NCBI RefSeq assembly: GCF_004011505.1
Contig: NZ_SAUN01000001.1
Span: forward strand, 1,426,001 to 1,490,000
Length of the DNA stretch: 64,000 nucleotides
Direction of reading: 5' to 3'
Source of the DNA: Nonomuraea polychroma
GTDB taxonomy: Bacteria; Actinomycetota; Actinomycetes; Streptosporangiales; Streptosporangiaceae
Part shown: positions 59,525 to 64,000 of the stretch, piece after piece
How the letters are laid out: every line of letters starts with the position of its first letter
How positions within the stretch are numbered: position 1 is the first letter of the stretch
Translations under genes and position numbers: made by a program
The notes under the pieces: model-generated
Told to the model about the DNA's origin: nothing
Seen by the model: only the letters and a program-made list of their open reading frames with translations
Databases searched by the model: none

Positions 59525-62107
59525 GTGACCTCGGGAAGCGTGGGAGTCGCTGAGTTGCTTCCCCTGGTTTTCGCGCGCCCGAGAGAGGCGCTCGATCGCG
59601 CCCGGGCGCTGCTCGCCGCCGAGCCAGGGCCGTACGACGCCTCCATCGCCCACCAGGTGATCGGCATCTGGGAACGCGACTTCGGCGAGCTGGCCCGCGG
59701 GCTCAGCCATCTGCGCCGCGCCCGTGCGCTGGCCGCCCGGTCCCGCTCGGCGGATCGGGAGGCGGACGTGCTGGCGGCGCTGGGCGTCGCCTACGTGCAC
59801 GCCGGCCGTACCAGGGAGAGCCTGGACGCGCTGAGCAGGGGCGTCCAGCTGGCCTCCGGCGAGTCTCTGGCACGCGTGCTGTTCCGGCGGGCCTACGCCA
59901 TGTGGGTGCTCGGCCGGTACGGCGAAGCGCTGGCCGACGTGCGCCGCGCGCTGCCCATCCTGCGCAGGGCCGGGGACGTCATCTGGACGGCGCGCGCGCT
60001 CACGCTCAGGGGCACGCTCTGCCTGGCGATGGGGTCCGCCGAGCGGGCCAAGAGCGACTTCGCGGCCGCCGAGCGGCTGTGGGAGACCACCGGCCAGGAG
60101 CACGACAAGGCCATCGCGGTGGAGAACCGAGGGCTGGCCGCGTTCCGCTCCGGCGACCTGCCCGCGGCGCTGTACCACCTCGCGGCGGCGGAGCGGCGCT
60201 TCGCCGAGCTGGGCACTCCGGCGTACGTGCTGTCCATCGAGCGGTGCGCGGTGCTGCTGGCCGCCGGGCTGGCACGAGACGCGGTACGGGAGACCGACGC
60301 GGCGATCGCGCGGCTCGACCGGCTGGGCGGGGCGCGTTCGCGCCGGGCTGAGTTGCTGCTGGCCGCCGCGCGGGCGGCCGCCGCCTGCGGGGATCTTGAG
60401 ACGGCGATCGCCAGGGCGGGGGCCGCCTACCGGTCCTTCACCCGGCAGGGGCGGGAGTGGTGGTCGGCGCAGGCTCGATCGGTGCTGCTCCAGACCCGGT
60501 TCGCCAGGGGTGAGGTGTCGGGACGGTGGGCGCGGGAGGCCGGAGCGCTCGCCACCCGGCTGGCGGAGCTGGGGTCACCGGACGCCGCGCAGGCGCACTT
60601 GCTGGCGGGGCGGATCGCCATGGCGCTGGGCCGCACCGGGGAGGCACGCGTGCAGCTCGCAGCGGCGGCCCAGGGGCGGTTCCGCGGACCGGCGTTCGCC
60701 CGGGTGGACGGCTGGCTGGCGCAGGCGCTCCTGGCCGAGACGGCGGGGAACGGCAAGGAGGTGTTCGCGGCCTGTCACCGAGGGCTGGACCTGCTGGACG
60801 AGCACCGGATGACCCTGGGTGCCTCCGAGTTGCGGGCCAGGGCGGCAGGGCAGGGAGCGGAGCTGGTGACGCTGGCGCAGCGGGTGATCAGGCGCGAGGG
60901 GGGTGGCCCGCGGCGACTGCTGGAGTGGAGCGAGCGGTGGCGGGCGCACGCCCTCGCGGTGCCGTCACCGCGCCCGCCCGCCGATCCCGAGCTGCTCCGT
61001 GATCTGACGGCCTTCCGTGAGATCTCCAGCCGGTTGGAGGCCGCGAGGTCCGCGGGCGGGCCGGTCCAGACGTTGCGGCGGGAGCAGGCGCGGCTGGAGC
61101 GGGAGATCCGGGCGCACACGTTGGCGGCCAACGGGAGCTCCGGCGTGGCGGGTCCGCGGTTCGACGTGCGCGAGCTGCTCGGACGGCTGGGCGATGGGTG
61201 GCTGGTGGAGCTCGTGTCCGTCGACGGTGAGCTGCGGGTGCTGGTGTGCGGGCGCGGGCGGGTGCGGGAGTACGGGGCCGGACGGCTGGCGGAGGCGGCG
61301 CTTGAGGCCGACCACGCCTGTGCCGAGCTGCGGCGGCTGGCCTACGGCGGCGACGTCGGGCTGGGGTTGCTGGAGGAGTGCGGGCGGCGGCTGGAGGAGG
61401 TGCTGTTCGGCGGGGCCGTACTGGGGGAGGGGCCGGTCGTGGTGGTGCCGCCGGGGCGGCTGCACGGGGTGCCGTGGGCGTTGCTGCCGTCGCTGCGGGA
61501 CCGGGCGGTGAGCGTGTCGCCGTCCGCGCAGGTGTGGCTGCGGGCAGGCCGGTTACGGCCGCTGGAGGACCGGGTGGTGCTGGTCAGAGGGGCCGGGCTC
61601 GGCGCCGAGGTGCCCTCGCTGGCCGCCGCCTACGGGTCCGCGACCGTACTGGAGCGGGGCGAGGCCGCCGCGCAGCGGGTGCTGAAGGAGATCGACGGTT
61701 GCCGCGTCGCCCACATCGCGGCGCACGGCGCCTTCCGCGCCGACAGCCCCATGTTCTCCTCGCTCCGGCTCGACGACGGCCCCCTCACCGTGCACGACCT
61801 GGAACGGTTACGCCGCGCGCCTCACCAGATCATCCTGTCGGCATGCGACGCCGGTCGCCTGGAGCCCGTCGGCGGTGACGAGCTGCTCGGGCTGGCGGCG
61901 GCGCTGCTGCCGCTCGGCACCGCGGGCATCGTGGCGAGCTGCGTGCCCGTCAACGACGACGCCGTCGTGCCGCTGATGATCGCCCTGCACGATGGCCTGC
62001 GGCGCGGCCTCGGACCCGCCGCCGCGCTGCGCGACGCCCGCGCCGCCATGCCACCGGACCCGCTCCATCAGGCCACGGGCTGGTCGTTCTCGGCCATCGG
62101 GGCCTAG
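59525..62107 (+). CDS. TPR-CHAT protease (caspase-like)
   Basis: An 860-residue protein. About 500 residues of tetratricopeptide-type helices come first (LSHLRRARALAARSRSADRE, VLAALGVAYVHAGRTRESLD, ALTLRGTLCLAMGSAERAKS). The C-terminal CHAT domain (about 600-860) has the catalytic histidine in VAHIAAHGAFRADSPMFSSL (about 733) and cysteine in QIILSACDAGRLEPVGGDEL (about 772), followed by GLAAALLPLGTAGIVAS. CHAT domains are caspase-fold cysteine proteases; TPR-CHAT proteins act in CRISPR-associated (Craspase) and other bacterial conflict systems. No signal peptide or membrane helix is present. It is divergent from the S8 protease gene. Confidence 0.92.
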   Translation: MTSGSVGVAELLPLVFARPREALDRARALLAAEPGPYDASIAHQVIGIWERDFGELARGLSHLRRARALAARSRSADREADVLAALGVAYVHAGRTRESLDALSRGVQLASGESLARVLFRRAYAMWVLGRYGEALADVRRALPILRRAGDVIWTARALTLRGTLCLAMGSAERAKSDFAAAERLWETTGQEHDKAIAVENRGLAAFRSGDLPAALYHLAAAERRFAELGTPAYVLSIERCAVLLAAGLARDAVRETDAAIARLDRLGGARSRRAELLLAAARAAAACGDLETAIARAGAAYRSFTRQGREWWSAQARSVLLQTRFARGEVSGRWAREAGALATRLAELGSPDAAQAHLLAGRIAMALGRTGEARVQLAAAAQGRFRGPAFARVDGWLAQALLAETAGNGKEVFAACHRGLDLLDEHRMTLGASELRARAAGQGAELVTLAQRVIRREGGGPRRLLEWSERWRAHALAVPSPRPPADPELLRDLTAFREISSRLEAARSAGGPVQTLRREQARLEREIRAHTLAANGSSGVAGPRFDVRELLGRLGDGWLVELVSVDGELRVLVCGRGRVREYGAGRLAEAALEADHACAELRRLAYGGDVGLGLLEECGRRLEEVLFGGAVLGEGPVVVVPPGRLHGVPWALLPSLRDRAVSVSPSAQVWLRAGRLRPLEDRVVLVRGAGLGAEVPSLAAAYGSATVLERGEAAAQRVLKEIDGCRVAHIAAHGAFRADSPMFSSLRLDDGPLTVHDLERLRRAPHQIILSACDAGRLEPVGGDELLGLAAALLPLGTAGIVASCVPVNDDAVVPLMIALHDGLRRGLGPAAALRDARAAMPPDPLHQATGWSFSAIGA

Positions 62108-62228
62108 GCGTACGTTCGGGTTTCTGCTCCACGCCCCCTCCGCACTTGGGTAATGCCTACTCATGCGCCACCTGTGCCTGGCCGTCAGCCTGGAGGCCGG
62201 GAAGCACCGGACACAGGGAGCGAGAGAG

Positions 62229-62345
62229 ATGGGCAACTGGGCGCGATGGGGCACGGCACTGACCGCCGCCGGGCTGGTGGTGGCGGGCCTTCGGCTGCGG
62301 AAAACCGGCCCAGCCCTGCATCAAGGATGGTGCCCCGAGGTCTGA
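62229..62345 (+). CDS. Possible 38-residue membrane peptide
   Basis: A short frame (starting GNWARWGTALTAAGLVVAGL, then RLRKTGP) with one hydrophobic segment, preceded by AGGGAG. It sits in the gap between the CHAT and BTAD genes. It may be a real small membrane protein or chance; no family is recognised. Confidence 0.3.
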   Translation: MGNWARWGTALTAAGLVVAGLRLRKTGPALHQGWCPEV

Positions 62346-62352
62346 CGCTGTG

Positions 62353-63096
62353 ATGGCACGATCCCTGGGGGGCGTCATGGGTCCGAAGGTAACGTTCCGC
62401 TGCTTCTCCTCCTTCATCGTCGAGGTCGGCGGCGCGCCGGTCGACCTGTCTCAGGTACGGCGGCGCGCCCGCACGCTGCTCCGCCTGCTGGCGGTGCACA
62501 CCGGGCGGCCGGTGCACCGCGAGCAGGTGATCGAGGCGTTGTGGCCCGACGCCGGACCGGCCACCGCCATACGCAGCCTGCACGTCGCGGTGTCCACCCT
62601 GCGCAGGCTGCTGACCGAGCACACCGGGCACGGCATGGTGGGCCGGTCGGGCGAGGCGTACCTGCTCGACCTGCCCGCCGGAGCGGCGTGCGACGTGCAG
62701 CTGTTCCGGGTCTCGGTGGCGGCGGCGGAACGGGCACGGCGCATGGGGGATCCCGACGCGCGGATCCCCGCCCTGCGGGCCGCGGTCGCGGCCTACACGG
62801 GCGACCTGCTGCCTGAGGACGGACCCGCCGAATGGGTGCTGCACGAGCGATCGATCCTGCGCTACCAGGCGGCGAGGTCGGCGGCCGAGCTGGCCGCGGC
62901 CGAGCTGAGCCGCGGCTGCGGCGACGAGGCGGTCGCCGCGGCCACCCGCTGCCTGGAGATCGATGAGTACTACGACGACGGCTGGCGGCTGCTCATCGAG
63001 GCGAACCGGGAGCGCGGCGACGTGATGGGCGTGGCCAGGGCCCGCCGCCGCTACAACGAGGCCCTCGCGGCGCTGGAGGATCCCTACGAGGCCTGA
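62353..63096 (+). CDS. BTAD-domain transcriptional regulator (SARP-like, short)
   Basis: A regulator of about 247 residues. An OmpR-type winged helix (RARTLLRLLAVHTGRPVHRE, VIEALWPDAGPATAIRSLHV, STLRRLLTEHTG) is followed by a bacterial transcriptional activation domain (WVLHERSILRYQAARSAAEL, EIDEYYDDGWRLLIEANRER). There is no ATPase or TPR extension. Possible starts are GTG 62350, ATG 62353 and ATG 62377; the last has a GGGGGG run just upstream. It converges with the tail protein gene, overlapping it by 13 bases. Regulators of this kind often control secondary metabolism or contractile-injection clusters, so it may control either neighbour. Confidence 0.85.
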   Translation: MARSLGGVMGPKVTFRCFSSFIVEVGGAPVDLSQVRRRARTLLRLLAVHTGRPVHREQVIEALWPDAGPATAIRSLHVAVSTLRRLLTEHTGHGMVGRSGEAYLLDLPAGAACDVQLFRVSVAAAERARRMGDPDARIPALRAAVAAYTGDLLPEDGPAEWVLHERSILRYQAARSAAELAAAELSRGCGDEAVAAATRCLEIDEYYDDGWRLLIEANRERGDVMGVARARRRYNEALAALEDPYEA

Positions 63097-63635
63097 TCGG
63101 CCGGCCCCGCGCCGGGCCCGACCACCGTGACCCGCACGTGCGCGGGCACGGAGATCGCCGCCAGCAGCCGCAGCCAGTCGAGGTCCACCTCGGCCTTGGT
63201 CACCCTGACCATCAGCTGTGCCCCGGCGGATCCGGGCAGCGACCCGTTCGGCGTCTCCGACCAGGAACAGCCCCCGGTGTCCAGCACCTCCACGTCCGGG
63301 TCGGCCAGCGTACGGAGAAGGTACGCCAGCCCGGACAACGTCCCCCGGCGCCGGTGCAGCCCCACGGCCGCGGCCACGATCGCGCGGAGCTGGGCCGTGC
63401 TCCAGCGCTCGTCCGACTCGACCCCGACCCAGCCGGCCAGCCAGCGCAGGAAGTCCTCCGGAGCGAGCGCCGGGTCGAGGTAGCCGTCCAGGCAGTCCAG
63501 CGTCAGGAAGACCGGCGCGAGCACCTCGTCCAGAGCCGATGTAAGGCGCTGGACGTAGCCGTCGTCGGCGTACAGGGCGGGCAGAGCCGCGCCGATCGGA
63601 TGCGGGCTGCGCCGCCCGGGCAGCGCCGTTCTCAT
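63084..63635 (-). CDS. Phage-tail-like protein of a contractile injection system
   Basis: A 183-residue protein of the tail protein I-like family. Features: YVQRLTSALDEVLAPVFLTL, LDCLDGYLDPALAPEDFLRW, LAGWVGVESDERWSTAQLRA and LHRRRGTLSGLAYLLRTLAD. The DPALAPEDFLRWLAGWVG stretch is typical for baseplate-proximal tail proteins in actinobacterial eCIS or phage-tail-like clusters. It is coupled (ATGA) to the baseplate gene upstream and is the last gene of that cluster. Confidence 0.82.
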   Translation of the reverse strand: MRTALPGRRSPHPIGAALPALYADDGYVQRLTSALDEVLAPVFLTLDCLDGYLDPALAPEDFLRWLAGWVGVESDERWSTAQLRAIVAAAVGLHRRRGTLSGLAYLLRTLADPDVEVLDTGGCSWSETPNGSLPGSAGAQLMVRVTKAEVDLDWLRLLAAISVPAHVRVTVVGPGAGPADQAS

Positions 63636-64000
63636 GTGGTCACCTTGACCTGGTGGTTGTAGGAGAAGACCAGGCCGTTCCTGGCCAGGTCGATGCGGGG
63701 CACGGCCGTGCCGCGGTCGCCGCTGACCGGGTCGGCCTTGAACAGGTGCACCTCGTCCACCAGCTCCACGCCCGGCAGTTGCTGCAGCACCGCGAACACC
63801 TCCCCCGTCTGCACCGGCCGCCCGAACGGCCAGCCGTCCCCGTTCGGGCCGCCGATCAGGGGGTTCAGATAGGCGTTGAGCGCGGCCAGCGCACGAGCCC
63901 GCAACGGCTCCCGCGGACCCCGCGTCCGCAGCTTGGCCACCACCGTGATGCCCTGGTAGAAGGGCGGCTCGACCACCACCCGCGCCCCGACGCACCGGCG
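63632..64000 (-). CDS. Baseplate J-like assembly protein, C-terminal part (cut by window edge)
   Basis: At least 120 residues of a longer protein entering from beyond the right edge. The frame is open to base 64000 and reads RCVGARVVVEPPFYQGITVV, then LRARALAALNAYLNPLIGGP and TGEVFAVLQQLPGVELVDEV. This corresponds to the C-terminus of baseplate J/gp47-type proteins (GITVVAKL, LNPLxGG, GEVFAVLQ) in contractile tails. The cluster therefore continues outside the window. Confidence 0.8.
   Translation of the reverse strand, partial: RRCVGARVVVEPPFYQGITVVAKLRTRGPREPLRARALAALNAYLNPLIGGPNGDGWPFGRPVQTGEVFAVLQQLPGVELVDEVHLFKADPVSGDRGTAVPRIDLARNGLVFSYNHQVKVTT

Noticed and set aside
1..64000. CRISPR arrays, tRNA or rRNA genes
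   Set aside because: I saw no regularly spaced repeats and no tRNA- or rRNA-like sequence; the tandem repeats found have no spacers.

Overview
The window is very GC-rich, uses many GTG starts and ATGA/GTGA-coupled genes, and carries mycothiol-dependent formaldehyde dehydrogenase, an F420/FMN-type LLM oxidoreductase, BTAD and CHAT proteins and a likely contractile-injection locus. This points to a filamentous actinomycete. A member of the Streptosporangiaceae (for example a Nonomuraea relative) fits, but that placement is an inference from gene content.

Layout. (1) 1-1732: the start of an ECF sigma factor gene cut by the window edge, and a PknB-type Ser/Thr kinase. (2) 2317-14293: a compact, apparently undescribed nonribosomal peptide cluster on the plus strand. 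It holds a free carrier protein, a glycosyltransferase, a free adenylation domain, an MbtH protein, a kynurenine-3-monooxygenase-like flavoenzyme, a DUF6875-like protein, a C-A-T-reductase synthetase, an MFS exporter and an O-methyltransferase. Two perfect 16-bp palindromes containing the CebR/CelR (cellobiose repressor) operator sit upstream of the first gene and inside the first codons of the adenylation gene. (3) 14306-38868: a choline-to-pyruvate catabolic locus. It comprises choline dehydrogenase, betaine aldehyde dehydrogenase, a betaine ABC importer, a Rieske betaine demethylase with its own ferredoxin and reductase, dimethylglycine oxidase, heterotetrameric sarcosine oxidase, serine hydroxymethyltransferase, serine dehydratase, formyl-THF deformylase and a mycothiol-dependent formaldehyde branch. 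A shared GTTGC-N7-GCAAC element stands in front of every transcription unit, including the IclR-type regulator gene that probably binds it. (4) 39110-46514: a LysR regulator, a large DUF3604 protein and a second betaine-type ABC importer. (5) 46501-50600: a scarred stretch with remnants of a regulator, an amino-acid permease, an IS200-type tnpA and a beta-lactamase-like gene, around an intact tnpB and a damaged LLM oxidoreductase gene. (6) 50733-56935: a bile-acid-symporter-family transporter and small general genes (DUF2071, hemerythrin, ferritin-like, DUF4383, HesB-like, DUF4142). (7) 57021-62107: a putative conflict or cell-death module of ECF sigma factor, small partner protein, subtilisin-like S8 protease and TPR-CHAT protease. 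(8) 62353-64000: a BTAD regulator and the end of a contractile-injection-type gene cluster (tail protein, baseplate protein) that runs off the window.

How the parts work together. In region 2 the free A domain, PCP and MbtH should form module 1, and the C-A-T-R protein condenses a second residue and releases a dipeptide aldehyde. Such aldehydes usually cyclise to an imine (pyrazinone or diazepine type), which the hydroxylase, methyltransferase and glycosyltransferase could decorate. In region 3 the methyl groups of choline are removed one at a time. One leaves as formaldehyde (mycothiol branch) and two are captured on tetrahydrofolate, and the glycine formed is joined to a one-carbon unit to give serine and then pyruvate.
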